Of a stretch of 57,700 nt of DNA, positions 1-12,500 are shown piece by piece. The notes under the pieces were generated by a model. The model was not told the DNA's origin, did no database searches, and was given only the letters and a program-made list of their open reading frames with translations. The stretch is taken from the NCBI RefSeq assembly GCF_000711965.1, contig NZ_JONS01000025.1, positions 1 to 57,700 on the forward strand, read 5' to 3'. Source of the DNA: Actinomyces israelii DSM 43320 (GTDB lineage Bacteria > Actinomycetota > Actinomycetes > Actinomycetales > Actinomycetaceae). Position numbers and translations under genes: made by a program. Positions within the stretch are counted from its first letter, which is position 1, and every line of letters begins with the position of its first letter.

Positions 1-3000
1 GTCTTCGAGAACTACCCCATCAACCCCGACCACAACAACAAACACAACCTCACCATCACCCACGTCACCGCCGAAGAAGCCACCAACTACCCCCTCACTC
101 TTGTGGCCTACGACGGTTCCCGGATGAAGATGCAGCTGCGCTACGATCCGGACCTGTTCAGTGCGAGCACGGCGCAGAGCCTGCTGGATGAGCTGTGCGC
201 GCGGGTCGAGGAGCTGGTGTCAGGGGCGGACCTTCCACTCCGCCAGCTGAGCCTCGCCCCGGCCTCCGACGAGGAGCGGCTGCGCGCCTGGGAGCAGACC
301 GGCGAGGCTCTTCCCGCTCGTACATTCTTCCAGATGCTGCGCCGGCACGCCGAGCGGCGTCCAGACGCACCCGCTGTCACCAGCCCCGAGGGGACCTGGT
401 CCTACGCACGCCTGCTGGACAGCACGACCCGTATTGCAGCCCACCTGCGCGGGCGCGGCGTCGAGGCCGGTACGCGGGTGGGCGTATCCCTGGAGCGGGG
501 CCCCTGGATGCTCGCGACGCTGCTCGGCATCTCGGCCGCCGGAGGCACCTACGTGCCGCTGGACATGAGCTACCCCAACGACCGGCTCGCCTACATGGCC
601 GGCGACTCGGGAATCACTCTTATCGTGGGTCAGACCGGCTCTGGAGCCATGACCGCCTGCGATGCCGCTGAGCGCATCACGCTCGAGGAGCTGCTGGCCG
701 GTCCCGAGCGGCACGGCTTCCCGTCGGTCCTCGGCACCGATCTCGCGTACATCATCTACACGTCGGGCTCGACCGGCCGCCCCAAGGGCGTGGCGGTCAC
801 CCATGCCGGTCTTACCTCTCTTGGCCGCTCCATGAGCAGGAGATTCGGGACGGACCCCTCCTGGCGGGTCCTGCAGATGGCATCAAGCAGCTTCGACGCC
901 TCTATCATGGAGGTCCTCATGGCACTCGACGCCGGCGCGTGTCTTGTTATGCCCGCGCCGGGACCTCTTGTCGGCGAGGAGCTCGCCACGACGATGGAGG
1001 CGGAGCATGTCAACCTTGCGCTTGTTCCTCCATCAATCCTGGCCACCGTGCCGAAGGGGCGCTGCCCCGAGCTGCGCACCCTGGTTGTCGGCGCCGAGGC
1101 CTGTTCCTCCGAGCTTGTGCGGATCTGGGCCCCCGGACGCACCATGATCAACGCCTACGGACCCACCGAGGCGACCATCGCCGCAACGATGAGCAGCCCC
1201 ATGACTGCCGACGTCGAGCCGAACATCGGTGTTCCGTTGGATGGTGTGGTGGCGCGTGTGCTGGATGGGGCGTTGCGTCGGGTTCCGGTGGGGTGTGTGG
1301 GTGAGCTGTATCTGGGTGGGGCGGGTGTGGCTCGTGGTTATCTGGGTCGGGCGGGGTTGACTGCGGAGCGTTTCGTGGCTGATCCGTTCTCCGGGGGGTC
1401 CCGCCTGTACCGCACCGGCGACCTGGTCCGGTGGGACCGGGAGGGCCGGCTCGAGTTCGTCGGGCGGGCCGACTCCCAGGTCAAGCTGCGCGGCTTCCGG
1501 ATCGAGCTCGGCGAGGTCGAGGCGGCGCTGCGGTCCCTGCCCGGGGTTCACAATGCTGTGGTCGTCGTGTCCTCGCAGGCGCCGGGGGGTGCGGCTCTTG
1601 TGGCCTATGTCGTCGGGCGGGAGGGGGTCTCCTCCTCGCGGCTGCGCGAGCTGCTGGCGGGTCGTCTGCCGGGTTACATGGTGCCGGCGGCGGTGGTGGT
1701 GCTGGACTCGATGCCGTTGACGGTCAACGGCAAGGTCGACCGCCGGGCGCTGCCCGCCCCGCAGTGGGGCGGTGGCGCGCAGGGCGATCCGGTCGAGCCC
1801 CGTACCGCTGTCGAGCGGATTCTGGCGTCGGTGTTCTGTGAGGTCCTGGGGCTGGAGCGCGTCGGCGTCCACGATGACTTCTTCGCTCTGGGCGGGGACT
1901 CGATCCTGAGCATCCAGCTGGTCTCGCGGGCCCGCCGCGAGGGCCTGGTGATCAGCACCAAGCAGGTCTTCTCCCGTCCCAGCGTCGCCGCCCTGGCCGA
2001 GGTCGCCGCTGCGAGCGGGGCCGCGGGCGCCACCGGCACCGGCCCGGTTGTCGGCCCGGTCGAGCCCACCCCGATCATGCGCTGGTTCCACCGCACCCAC
2101 CCCGTCGGCCCCGACCACTTCAACATGTCGGTCCGCCTCGAGCTGGCCGACACCTTCCAGCCCGAGCACCTGCCCGCGATCGCCCGGGCGCTCGCCGAGC
2201 ACCACGACATGCTGCGCCTGCGGGTCCTGCCCGACGGCACCCATCGCATCCTGGCGCCCGACCAGGCCGGCATCCCGGTCGAGACCATCGACCTGACCGG
2301 CCTGGACGACCAGGCTGCCGCCGCCACCCGCGAGCACCGCATCCACCGTCTTCAGACCAGTCTCAGCCTCGCCGACGGCCCGCTGGCCCGCATCGCGCTG
2401 TTCACCGGTCACGGCCCCGACCAGCTGTTCCTCCTCGTCCACCACCTCGTCGTCGACGGCGTGTCCTGGCGCATCCTGGTCGAGGACCTCTTCACCTGCC
2501 ACGAGCAGGCCGCCACCGGCAGGCCCCTCGACCTGGGCGCCCGCACCACCAGCTTCCAGGACTGGGCCCACCGGCTCACCACCGCCGCCCAGGACGGCTA
2601 CTTCGACGACGAGATCGACCACTGGCACGGTCTCGCCGAGACCCCCACCACCATCCCCCGGGACTACGACCGCACCGGCAACGGCACCGTCGCGACCCAG
2701 GCCGCCACCACCGTCCGCCTGGACCCCGACACCACCCGCGCCCTCCTGCGCAAGATCCCCACCGTCTACCGCACCCGGGTCAACGACCTCCTCCTGGCCG
2801 CCCTCACCCGTGTCCTGCGCACCTGGACCCAGCACGACACCCTTCTCATCGATCTTGAGGGCCACGGCCGCGAGGACCTCTTCGAGGATGTCGACCTGTC
2901 ACGCACCGTCGGCTGGTTCACCACCATGTTCCCCCTCGCCCTGGCCTACGCCCCCGACTGGGACACCCAGATCAAGACCACCAAGCAGACCCTGCGCGAC

Positions 3001-6000
3001 GTCCCCCGCCACGGCATCGGCTACGGCGCCCTGCGCTACGGCACCCACCACGACGTCCCCGCGCCCGCGCCCGCCGTCAGCTTCAACTACCTCGGCCGCT
3101 TCGACCACGACGGCCCGCTGCACACCCGCCTCGCCCTGAACAACGGCGACGAGTGCCACCCCCAGGAGCAGCGGCCCCACCTGATCGACATCGTGGCCTA
3201 CGTCGATCAGGACGACAGGCTCGCCCTGTCCTGGCTCGCCTCCTCCACAGCGCACAAGCCGGAGACCATCCAGCGGCTCGCCGACAACCTGACCCAGGAG
3301 CTCAAAGAACTGGTCACGTTCTGCCAGTCCGAGCAAGCCGGCGGAGCGATCCCCTCCGACTTCCCCCTGGTCGACATCGACCAGGCCACCACCGACCGCC
3401 TCGCAACCACCACCACCGAGGACATCTGGCCCCTGACCCCCATGCAGCAGGGCATGCTGTTCCACTCCCTGCTCAACGGCGACAACGCCTACCTGGAGCA
3501 GATCACCCTGACCATCGAGGGCCTCGACGACCCGGACCACCTCGTACGCGCCTGGCAGCAGGTCATCAACACCACCCCCGCCCTGCGCGCCGCCCCCGTC
3601 TGGGACGACCTCACCACCCCGCTGCAGACCATCACCACCCACGCCACCATCCCCGCCACCATCCACGACTGGCGCCACAAGGACCCCCGCACCAACCACA
3701 CCGACCTCGACCAGCTCCGCCACAACGACCAGAACACCCCCCTCGACCTCACCACCGCACCCCTGATGCGACTCAACCTCGTCCGCACCACCGACACCAC
3801 CACCACCCTCATATGGACCTTCCACCACATCCTGCTCGACGGCTGGAGCCTGCCCCTGGTCCTTGACGACGTCCTCACCACCTACACCGGCACCACCCCC
3901 GCACCACGCCCCAGCTTCCGCAACCACCTCGCCTGGCTCACCCACCAGAACCACCAGCAAGGACTCGCCTACTGGCACAACACCCTCGCCAACATCGAGT
4001 CCCCCACACCCCTCCCCTACGACAAGACCCCCACCGCAAGACGGGAAGCACGCTCACGACGCCGCACCGAGACCACACTGAGCACCACCCAGACAACCGC
4101 CGTCCAGGACCTCGCACGACAAGAACGACTCACCCTCAACACCATCATCCAGGGAGCCTGGGCACTCCTCCTGGCCGCCCACAGCGGACACACCGACATC
4201 ATCTTCGGCGCCACCACCAGCGGCCGCCCCGCCGACCAACCAGACATCGAGAACGCCATCGGCATCTACATCAACACCCTCCCAGTACGCACCACCATCA
4301 CCCCCACCACACCCGTCACCACCTGGCTGCACAACCTCCAGGACCACCAGCTCACCGCCCGCCAGCACGACTACCTCCCCCTCAACCGCATCCAGGCCCA
4401 AGCCGACCTCCCCGGCGACACACCCCTGTTCGACAGCCTCGTCGTCTTCGAGAACTACCCCATCAACCCCGACCACAACAACAAACACAACCTCACCATC
4501 ACCCACGTCACCGCCGAAGAAGCCACCAACTACCCCCTGGCCCTGAGCGTCTACGCCGATGACAGGATCCGCCTGATCCTCGGGCACGAGCCTTCGATGT
4601 TCGAGCCGAGGACCGCCCGGCGCCTCCTTGACGACCTTGAGAGGATCCTCCTGTCGCTCGTCGAAGACGGTGAACGACCACTCGCACAGGTCGCCGGCGC
4701 ATCCGACGACCGGATCGCGGTCTTCAGTGATGGCGGCAGCACGCCCGTAGCGCGTCTCAGCGTGGTCGACCTCTTCCGCGAACAGGTCCGCCGCGCCCCG
4801 GAGGCGCCCGCTCTTGTGAGTGCCGACGGCGCCCTCACCTACCGCGAGCTGCACGAGCGGGCGACCCGGGCCGCTCAGGCCCTGGCGGCAGCGGGCGCGG
4901 CACCCGGCTCGCGCGTGATGCTCTCCATGAAGCGCGACCGCTGCGTCGTGGTCGCCATGCTCGCGACACTCATGCTCGGCGGGACATACGTGCCGCTGCA
5001 CGATACCCTCCCAGCCGAGCGCGTGGCCCGGCTGGCGCGGACGCACGATATGTCTATCGCTGTTGCCAGTGCGGAGGATGCGGGGCGCTTCCCGCCCGAC
5101 ATGACCGTTGTCGAGATGGCGGAGGACGGGACAGTGCGCGAGGGCAGCGGCACCAGCGCGTTGCCGGCCACGGCGCTTCTCCCGGGCCATCCCGTGTACA
5201 TGATGTTCACTTCCGGCTCCACGGGGACGCCGAAGGGTGTCGTGGTGTCGAATCAGAACGTCGTCTCGCTCGCCGGCGACCACCGCTGGGACAAGGGGCA
5301 TGAGCGAGTGCTGTTCCACTCCCCCCATGCGTTCGACGCCGCGACCTACGAGATCTGGGTTCCGCTGCTGCGAGGAGGGACCGTTGTGGTCGCTCCCGGG
5401 CAGGCCCTCTCGCCCCAGTCCCTCAAGGAGCTGGTGGCGGAGCACAGGATCACGTCTGCTTTTCTCACGACGGCGCTGTTCAACCTCTTCTCGCAGGAGG
5501 ACGCCTCCTGCTTCGAGGGTCTGCACCAGGTCTGGACGGGCGGCGAGGCGGCTGATCCGCAATCATTCGTTCGCGTCATTGACGCGTGTCCGACAACGGC
5601 CGTGCACCACGTCTACGGCCCTACGGAGACGACGACGTTCGCCACTGCCACCCCGATCACGAGGGAGCAGGCCGCTGCGGGATACTGTCCTATCGGAGTC
5701 CCGATGGACAACACCACGGCCCGGGTCCTTGATGCGAGCCTGCGTGAAGTGGCGGTGGGCGCGGTGGGCGAGCTGTACCTCGCTGGTGCGGGGACCGCAT
5801 TGGGTTATGACGGAGGCCCAGGCCTCACCTGTGAGCGCTTCGTAGCCGATCCGTTCTCCGGGGGGTCTCGCCTGTACCGCACCGGCGACCTGGTCCGGTG
5901 GGACCGGGACGGGCGGCTCGAGTTCGTCGGGCGGGCCGACTCCCAGGTCAAGCTGCGCGGCTTCCGGATCGAGCTCGGCGAGGTCGAGACGGCGCTGCGG

Positions 6001-6510
6001 TCCCTGCCAGACGTGGCGCTCGCCGTCGTATCGGTCCTCAGGCAACCATCCGGGGGGAAGGCTCTCGTCGCGCACGTGATGCTCGACACCGGGAGCGAAG
6101 CCGATACGCAGAAGATGCGCGACGCCCTCTCGGCGATCCTGCCCGGCTACATGGTGCCGACGGCGATCGTCATAGTGCCCGCCCTGCCCCTGAACCCCAA
6201 CGGCAAGGTCGACCGCCGGGCGCTGCCCGCCCCGGACTGGGACAGCGCCGCGCAGAGCGGGTTCGAGGAGCCGAGGACGCCGACCGAGGAGCTCGTGGCC
6301 GAGATCTTCTCTCAGATCCTGCACCGCAAGCGCGTCGGCCGCCACGACAACTTCTTCGACATCGGCGGTGATTCGGTGAAGAGCATTCAGGTCGCGGGCG
6401 AGATCCATCGGGCACTGGACCTCTCGATTCCAACCCGAACGCTATTCGACGCCCAGACGGTCCAGGCCTATGCGCAGGCGGTGGAGGACCACCTGTCAAA
6501 GGGCCTCTGA
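1..6510 (+). CDS. Nonribosomal peptide synthetase, 5'-partial: (C)-A-T-E-C-A-T
   Basis: The frame is open from base 1, so the gene begins upstream; the first in-frame GTG is at 103 but bases 1-102 already encode a condensation-domain end. Domain order by nucleotide: C-domain tail (1 to ~250), adenylation A1 (~310-1780, core [11 protein letters not shown] near 757), carrier T1 (LGGDSI, phosphopantetheine Ser at 1900), epimerase (~2060-3330, [10 protein letters not shown] plus the E signature [12 protein letters not shown] and FNYLGRF), condensation (~3420-4690, HHILLDGWS, expected to be the DCL type after an E domain), A2 (~4740-6220, [11 protein letters not shown]) and T2 (IGGDSV). My hand-aligned specificity codes are A1 DAMLVGAIAK (hydrophobic pocket) and A2 DAYFWGVTFK; I do not assign residues. 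No thioesterase follows T2. The next synthetase starts 29 bp downstream, so chain transfer in trans is likely. Confidence 0.97.
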   Translation, partial: VFENYPINPDHNNKHNLTITHVTAEEATNYPLTLVAYDGSRMKMQLRYDPDLFSASTAQSLLDELCARVEELVSGADLPLRQLSLAPASDEERLRAWEQTGEALPARTFFQMLRRHAERRPDAPAVTSPEGTWSYARLLDSTTRIAAHLRGRGVEAGTRVGVSLERGPWMLATLLGISAAGGTYVPLDMSYPNDRLAYMAGDSGITLIVGQTGSGAMTACDAAERITLEELLAGPERHGFPSVLGTDLAYIIYTSGSTGRPKGVAVTHAGLTSLGRSMSRRFGTDPSWRVLQMASSSFDASIMEVLMALDAGACLVMPAPGPLVGEELATTMEAEHVNLALVPPSILATVPKGRCPELRTLVVGAEACSSELVRIWAPGRTMINAYGPTEATIAATMSSPMTADVEPNIGVPLDGVVARVLDGALRRVPVGCVGELYLGGAGVARGYLGRAGLTAERFVADPFSGGSRLYRTGDLVRWDREGRLEFVGRADSQVKLRGFRIELGEVEAALRSLPGVHNAVVVVSSQAPGGAALVAYVVGREGVSSSRLRELLAGRLPGYMVPAAVVVLDSMPLTVNGKVDRRALPAPQWGGGAQGDPVEPRTAVERILASVFCEVLGLERVGVHDDFFALGGDSILSIQLVSRARREGLVISTKQVFSRPSVAALAEVAAASGAAGATGTGPVVGPVEPTPIMRWFHRTHPVGPDHFNMSVRLELADTFQPEHLPAIARALAEHHDMLRLRVLPDGTHRILAPDQAGIPVETIDLTGLDDQAAAATREHRIHRLQTSLSLADGPLARIALFTGHGPDQLFLLVHHLVVDGVSWRILVEDLFTCHEQAATGRPLDLGARTTSFQDWAHRLTTAAQDGYFDDEIDHWHGLAETPTTIPRDYDRTGNGTVATQAATTVRLDPDTTRALLRKIPTVYRTRVNDLLLAALTRVLRTWTQHDTLLIDLEGHGREDLFEDVDLSRTVGWFTTMFPLALAYAPDWDTQIKTTKQTLRDVPRHGIGYGALRYGTHHDVPAPAPAVSFNYLGRFDHDGPLHTRLALNNGDECHPQEQRPHLIDIVAYVDQDDRLALSWLASSTAHKPETIQRLADNLTQELKELVTFCQSEQAGGAIPSDFPLVDIDQATTDRLATTTTEDIWPLTPMQQGMLFHSLLNGDNAYLEQITLTIEGLDDPDHLVRAWQQVINTTPALRAAPVWDDLTTPLQTITTHATIPATIHDWRHKDPRTNHTDLDQLRHNDQNTPLDLTTAPLMRLNLVRTTDTTTTLIWTFHHILLDGWSLPLVLDDVLTTYTGTTPAPRPSFRNHLAWLTHQNHQQGLAYWHNTLANIESPTPLPYDKTPTARREARSRRRTETTLSTTQTTAVQDLARQERLTLNTIIQGAWALLLAAHSGHTDIIFGATTSGRPADQPDIENAIGIYINTLPVRTTITPTTPVTTWLHNLQDHQLTARQHDYLPLNRIQAQADLPGDTPLFDSLVVFENYPINPDHNNKHNLTITHVTAEEATNYPLALSVYADDRIRLILGHEPSMFEPRTARRLLDDLERILLSLVEDGERPLAQVAGASDDRIAVFSDGGSTPVARLSVVDLFREQVRRAPEAPALVSADGALTYRELHERATRAAQALAAAGAAPGSRVMLSMKRDRCVVVAMLATLMLGGTYVPLHDTLPAERVARLARTHDMSIAVASAEDAGRFPPDMTVVEMAEDGTVREGSGTSALPATALLPGHPVYMMFTSGSTGTPKGVVVSNQNVVSLAGDHRWDKGHERVLFHSPHAFDAATYEIWVPLLRGGTVVVAPGQALSPQSLKELVAEHRITSAFLTTALFNLFSQEDASCFEGLHQVWTGGEAADPQSFVRVIDACPTTAVHHVYGPTETTTFATATPITREQAAAGYCPIGVPMDNTTARVLDASLREVAVGAVGELYLAGAGTALGYDGGPGLTCERFVADPFSGGSRLYRTGDLVRWDRDGRLEFVGRADSQVKLRGFRIELGEVETALRSLPDVALAVVSVLRQPSGGKALVAHVMLDTGSEADTQKMRDALSAILPGYMVPTAIVIVPALPLNPNGKVDRRALPAPDWDSAAQSGFEEPRTPTEELVAEIFSQILHRKRVGRHDNFFDIGGDSVKSIQVAGEIHRALDLSIPTRTLFDAQTVQAYAQAVEDHLSKGL
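4444..4538 (+). repeat. Exact 95-bp duplication of the window's first bases
   Basis: Bases 1-95 are identical to 4444-4538, both encoding the end of a condensation domain ([16 protein letters not shown]...). Identity stops right after the codons for TNYPL, and the two domains then diverge. The left copy is cut by the window edge, so the true repeat is longer. It shows that the module upstream of the window carries a C domain recently copied to or from the one at ~3420-4540. Confidence 0.95.
5848..6008 (+). repeat. Near-identical 161-bp A-domain segment (partner 1381-1541)
   Basis: Bases 1381-1541 and 5848-6008 differ at about 4 of 161 positions. They encode the A7-A8 part of both adenylation domains ([15 protein letters not shown] to ELGEVE). 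The substrate-pocket halves of A1 and A2 are very different, so this patch looks like gene conversion between modules. A second shared patch covers the A10 lysine motif [12 protein letters not shown]. Confidence 0.9.
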
Positions 6511-6539
6511 CAGACGAGCACCTACCAGGAAGCAGGAAC

Positions 6540-9500
6540 ATGAGCGAGACGACAGACAGCCATCGGGCCAGACTGCAAGAGGAGGTTATGCGCCGACTCA
6601 AGAACCGCGCAGGGCGACAGGACGACATACCCGTCGTGCCGCGCTCGGGTCCGCTGGAACTTTCCCACGCCCAGCAGCGTCTGTGGCTGCTGGACCAGAT
6701 GGAGCCCGGCCGCACCGACTACAACTCCGGATTCGCCCTCGAGATCCGGGGCCGGTTGGACGTCTCCGCGCTCGACCGGGCCCTGACGGCGCTGGAGCGC
6801 CGCCACGAGTCGTTGCGGACGACCTTCACGGAGGTGGACGGGCAGGGCCGCCAGGTTGTGCACGCGCCGTCCCCGGTCGCCGTGGCACCCGTGCAGACGG
6901 ATCGGTCCCGTCTGGCCGACGCCGTCGCCGAGACCTACGGCGCTCCGTTCGACCTCACGGAGGGACCGCTGTGGCGACCCTGCCTCTTCCGCACCGGGGA
7001 TGACCATCATGTCCTGCTCGTCACCATCCATCACATCGTCACCGACGGCTGGTCGATGGGTATCCTCCAGAGGGAGCTCGACCTCCTGTACCGTGCCGCG
7101 GCCGCGAACGCCGACATGTCTGCGGACTCCCTCGCCAAGACCCTGCCGGAGCTGCCGTTCCAGTACGCGGACTACGCCGCATGGCAGCGAGCACGGCTCT
7201 CGGGACCGGCGTTCGACGCCTCCCTGCAGTACTGGCACGACAAGCTGGCGCACGCCACGACGGTGATCGACCTTCCGCACGACCACCCGCGACACAAGCG
7301 GCGCCTCACAGGCGGCGCCAACCACCGCATGAGCATCGACAGCGAGACGACGGCCCGACTGCGCAATCTCGCAAAGGAAGAGCATGCGAACATCTACATG
7401 ACGCTGCTGGTGGCGACCCGGATCGTCCTGGCGCGCTGGTCCCGCCAGGACGACGTCGTGCTGGGCACCGTGACCGCGGGTCGCGATGATCCCCGGTTGC
7501 AGCCACTGGTGGGTTTCTTCGTCAATACGCTGGCGCTGCGGGGCGCTGTGGACGAGACCCTGTCGTTCCGCGAGAACCTGCGCCGGACGCGGGACGAGGT
7601 GCTGGCAGACTTCGATCATGTGGAGGTGCCCTTCGATCTCGTGGTCGACGCGGTGCTCGATGAACGCGACCCGGCGGTTCCTCCACTCGTGCAGGTGGCG
7701 CTCATCCTGCAGAACGTCGGCACTGTCACTCCCGCGCTCGGCGACCTCTCCGTGTCAAGCTTTCCCGTCGCGCGAAAACAGTCCGTCTTCGACATTGCGA
7801 TCGAGGTCGTCGAGTCCGAGACCGGCCTCGACGTGTCGTTCGAGTTCGACCGCGGGCTGTTCGAGACGAAGACTATTGTTCGAATGGCCGATGATCTCGA
7901 CAGCGTTCTGCGCCAGGCGCCGGACACCGCTCCTCTCCGGCAGCAGCCGCTGAGGGCCCCTGAGCCGGGTGCGTGGTGTGGGCCGGATGCCCCCGCCCCC
8001 GCCACGCTGATGGAGCTGTTCACGGCTCACGTGGCGGACACGCCGGAGGCACCGGCCGTCGTGGGCCCCGATACGGTGATGACCTACTCCCAGCTCGACC
8101 AAAGGGCCGCGCGTCTGGCGGGACACCTGCTGGCCCGGGGGCTGGGGAAAGGCGACCGCCTCGGAGTCTGCCTGCCGCGCGGGCCCGAGCTGATCACGGC
8201 TTTCCTGGCCTGTTTCTACGCCGGTGTCGTCTATGTTCCTCTAGACCCTGACTATCCAGCCGATCGGCTGGCGTACATGACGGCCGACGCCCGGATGGCG
8301 GCGGTGCTCACGAGCGAGGAGCAGTCCGACCGATTCCCGCAGAACGTTGCCTGCATTCATATGGGTGAGGGCGAGCCGACTCGTGCGGCCAGTCGGGTGG
8401 ACCAGCCCGCCTACATGATCTACACCTCGGGATCCACGGGGCGTCCCAAAGGCGTGCTCCTCAGCCATCGCGGCTTCGCGGCCGCGTCCGCCATGCAGCG
8501 AGACGTGTGGGGCATCGGCACCGGCTCCAGAGTCCTACAGTTCGCATCGCCCAGCTTCGATGCGTCCATCTATGAATTCCTCATGGCGCTCACGCGGGGG
8601 GCGGCACTCGTCGTTGTCCCGCCGCCGATGCTCGCCGGTTCCTCACTGCGATCCACACTCGCCGACCTCGGAGTGACCCACGCCGTCATCCCTCCCGCCC
8701 TCGTCGCAGCCCTGGAGGACGAGGACCTCGCCGGAGTGACCACCCTGGTCCTGGCGGGAGAGGCGTGGAGCGGCGAGCTCGTGGAGAGATTCGGCTCCAC
8801 ACGCTCCGTGTACAACGGCTACGGCCCGACCGAGGTCACCGTCTGCGCCTCCGTCTCCAGGCGTTTGCAGGGACTGTCCGGCGATGATGTACCGCCGCTC
8901 GGCAAGCCGATCCCTGGGTGTCGTCTGCAGCTGCTGGACCGCTGGCTGCGGCCGGTGAGCGACGGCATTCCAGCCGAGCTGTACATCGGCAGCGAGGGCC
9001 TGGCCCTGGGCTACTGGAACCGCGCCGGCCTCACGGCCGAACGCTTCGTCGCAGATCCGCACGGCCCGCGCGGCAGCAGGATGTACCGCACAGGCGACCT
9101 CGTACGGCGACGGCCCGACGGCGCGCTCGAGTTCCTGGGGCGCACCGATACCCAGATCAAGATCCGCGGCTATCGCGTGGAGCTCGGTGAGATCGAGAAC
9201 GTGCTCGCGACGCTCAAGGGAGTCGAGCGCGCCGTCGCGACCGTGACGGGCCAGCCGGGCAGCACGCGTCTTGTCGCCTATGTGGTCCCCTCGCAGGAGA
9301 GGACGGTCTCATCGGACTCCTTGGCGGCCGAGGCCGCCGCCGTCCTGCCGAGCTACATGGTGCCCGCCGCATTCGTCGATCTTCCTGAGGTGCCGCTGAC
9401 TCCCAACGGCAAGGTGGATAGGAGGAGGCTCCCGGCCGTCGACTGGTCCAAGCTCGACGGCCAAGAGCCTGCTGAGCCGCGGACCGACATCGAGCGGAAG

Positions 9501-12500
9501 CTGGCAGCAATCTGGTGCGACCTCCTGGGGCTCGACCACGTAGGGGTGCGCAGCAGCTTCTTCCGTATTGGAGGCGATTCCGTCACGGCGGTGCGAATGG
9601 TGGCGAAGATCGCCGAAGAGCTGGGAGACCGGCTACCGGTCCGCAGAGTCTTCGACAGCCCGACGATCGGCGAGCTCGCAGCGCTGCTGGAGGAGCGCCA
9701 TGGTACCGGCACCGCGCCGGCAGCCGTCCTCGAGCGAGTCGCCGACGCCGACCGCTATCCCCTTTCCGCCGCCCAGCGCCGGCTCTGGTTCCTCCAGACT
9801 CACGATCCCGAGGACACCTCCTACAACTCCGGTATCGCACTGCGGCTACGCGGCGTGAACGCCTCGGCGCTGGAGCAGGCCCTGCGCAGGCTGCTCGACC
9901 GGCACCAGTGTCTGCGGACGGTGTTCACGAGTGATGAGGACGGCACCCCGATGCAGACCATCCTGCCCGCCCCTGACGCTCCGGTCCTCAACCGCGTCGA
10001 TCTGAGCCACCTGCCCGAGCATGAGCGTGAGGATGCCGTCTCGCAGGCGGTGGAGACATTCATGCACGCGCCCTACGACCTGTCCGCCGGGCCACTCACC
10101 CGTTGCCTCCTGGTCCGGGAGGCGCCCGGGAAGCACGTTCTCGCTGTTGGCATGCACCACATCATCATGGACGCGTGGAGCCTATCGATTATCTCACGGG
10201 ATCTCATGGCGCTGTACGCGCGGTGCAGCGGACGCGAAACGCCCGCCCTCCCGCCCGCGACGGTGCGATACATCGACTACGCGGCCTGGCAGGACCGTTT
10301 CTGGAAGTCGCCGGACTATGAGTCGGGCCTCGCATTCTGGCGGGAGCAGCTGGCTGGTCTCGAGCCCCTGGATCTTCCGACCGACCACGCCCGCCGCAGC
10401 GTCCGCACCGGCCGGGGAGATACCTGCGCCTTCAGTGTCCCGGCTGCGACCCTCGCGGGTCTGCAAGATCTTGAGCAGCGATCAGGGGCCACTCTCTTCA
10501 TGGTCCTGTACGCGGCGACGCTGCTTGTCCTATCGCGCCATTCGGGGCAGAAGGATATCGCCCTCGGAACCGTCACCTCCGGCCGCGATCACGTCGGCCT
10601 GGAGAATGTGGTCGGCTTCTTCGTCAACACGATCGCGCCCCGTATCGCAGTTGACGAGGACGAGGACCTGCTGACGCTGGTCGGCAGGGTCCGCGACCGC
10701 CTCCTGGACGCGTTCCAGCACGCTGACATCCCGTTCGACAGCGTGGTCGACGCGATCAGCCCTGCACGGGATCCTTCGCGTCCGACGCTCGTGCAGGCTC
10801 TCATCTCGCTGCAGAACGCCCCGACCGGTGACGGGTGGGCCCTGGAGGGGGTCGAGGTCGAGGAGTACCCGGTCTCCCGCAACCACTCGCTGTTCGACGT
10901 CAGCGTGGACTTCGCCGAGGCCGACGGGATGCTCACCGGCATCGTCGAGTACGACGCCGACCTGTTCGACCCCGGCAGCATGGCTGAGCTCGCGCAGCAT
11001 CTTGTCACCGTCCTGGCCGAGCTCGCGCACCATCCGGAGAAGCTGGTCCGCGACACCGCCCTCATGACTCCGTCGGAGACCGAGAGGATTCTCGCAGCGG
11101 GCACCGGCCCGGCCGGCGCAGACGCCCCACCGCTGCTGCCCGAGGCCCTGCTTGCGAAGAACGCCCACGAGCGGCCGGACAGCCCCGCGGTCACCGCGCA
11201 CGGCGCAACGGTGTCCTTCGGCGAGCTCAGTGCCCGCGTTCAGCGCACGGCGGCGGCCCTATCGGCGCGGGGCATCGGCGTCGGCGACCGGGTGGCGACA
11301 GCGCTGTCACGCTCCGTCGACGCTGTTACCGGCATCTTCGCAGTATTGCAGGTGGGAGCGGCGTACGTGCCCGTCGACCCGGCCGGCCCGGCGGACCGCG
11401 TACGCCACATCCTGTCGCAGTCCAGGGCGCGGGCCGTGCTCACGGACGTGAACGCCCGCGAACTGCGAGCACTCGTCGGCGAGAATCTGCCGATCCTGCC
11501 CATGCGCGCGCTTGAGGACTACGAGAGCACGGCGAGCATGGCGACTGCCCCGGTGCGCGAACCGCGGCCGGACGATGCTGCGTACATTGTCCACACATCG
11601 GGTTCTACGGGTGAGCCGAAGGGCGTCGTCGTCACCCGTGCCAATGTCTCGGCCATGCTCACCGCCTACCGCATCGCGGTGCTCGATGAGATCGACCGCT
11701 CGGACACAGGCCGCGAGCTCACTGCCGCGCACCTGTCGGCCTGGACCTTCGACGCCTCCTGGGACCCGCTGGCGTGGCTCTTGAACGGCCATCACCTCCA
11801 CATTATCGACGAGGAGACCCGGACGGACCCCGAGGCCCTGTGCGCGTACCTCTCTGACGCCCGTATCGACTACTTCGACACCACCCCGTCCTACCTGGAG
11901 CAGCTTGTCACCGCAGGGCTGCTCGACGAGGGGCACCATCGCCAGACCGTGCTCACGGTCGGCGCAGAGGCCCTCGGCAGCACCCTGCACCATAGGCTGG
12001 CCGCCGCCGGCATCCCGGCCGTCCTCAACTTCTACGGGCCTACCGAAAGCACGGTCAACAGCACGGTGTGGCGCGTCACCGACGGGGAGAGGCCGCTCAT
12101 CGGCCGTCCCGTGGCCGGTCTCACCGCCCATGTGCTCGACGACCGGCTCCGGCCGGTCCCCGCCGGGGTCCGCGGAGAGCTGTACCTGTCCGGCGCCAAT
12201 GTCGCGGCATGCTACGACAACATGCCTCGGCTGACCGCAGAGCGCTTCGTCGCGTGCCCCGGTGCGGACGGCGCTCGCATGTATCGCACAGGTGACCTTG
12301 TCCGCTGGACGGGAGAGCTGCAGCTGGAGTTTCTCGGCCGAAACGATAATCAGGTCAAGGTCAGAGGCTTCCGAATCGAGCTGGGCGAGGTCGAGAGCGC
12401 CCTAACAGCGCTGCCCGATGTCGCCCGGGCAGCCGTCGCGGTGCGCGAGGACGTCCCGGGCGTCCGCCGGCTGGTCGGCTATGTTGTGCCGGATTCCGGA

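Noticed and set aside
1033..5562. Very long minus-strand frames opposite the synthetases
   Set aside because: They are mirror frames caused by GC-rich codon use, with repetitive Val/Gly/Ala sequence and no domain match.
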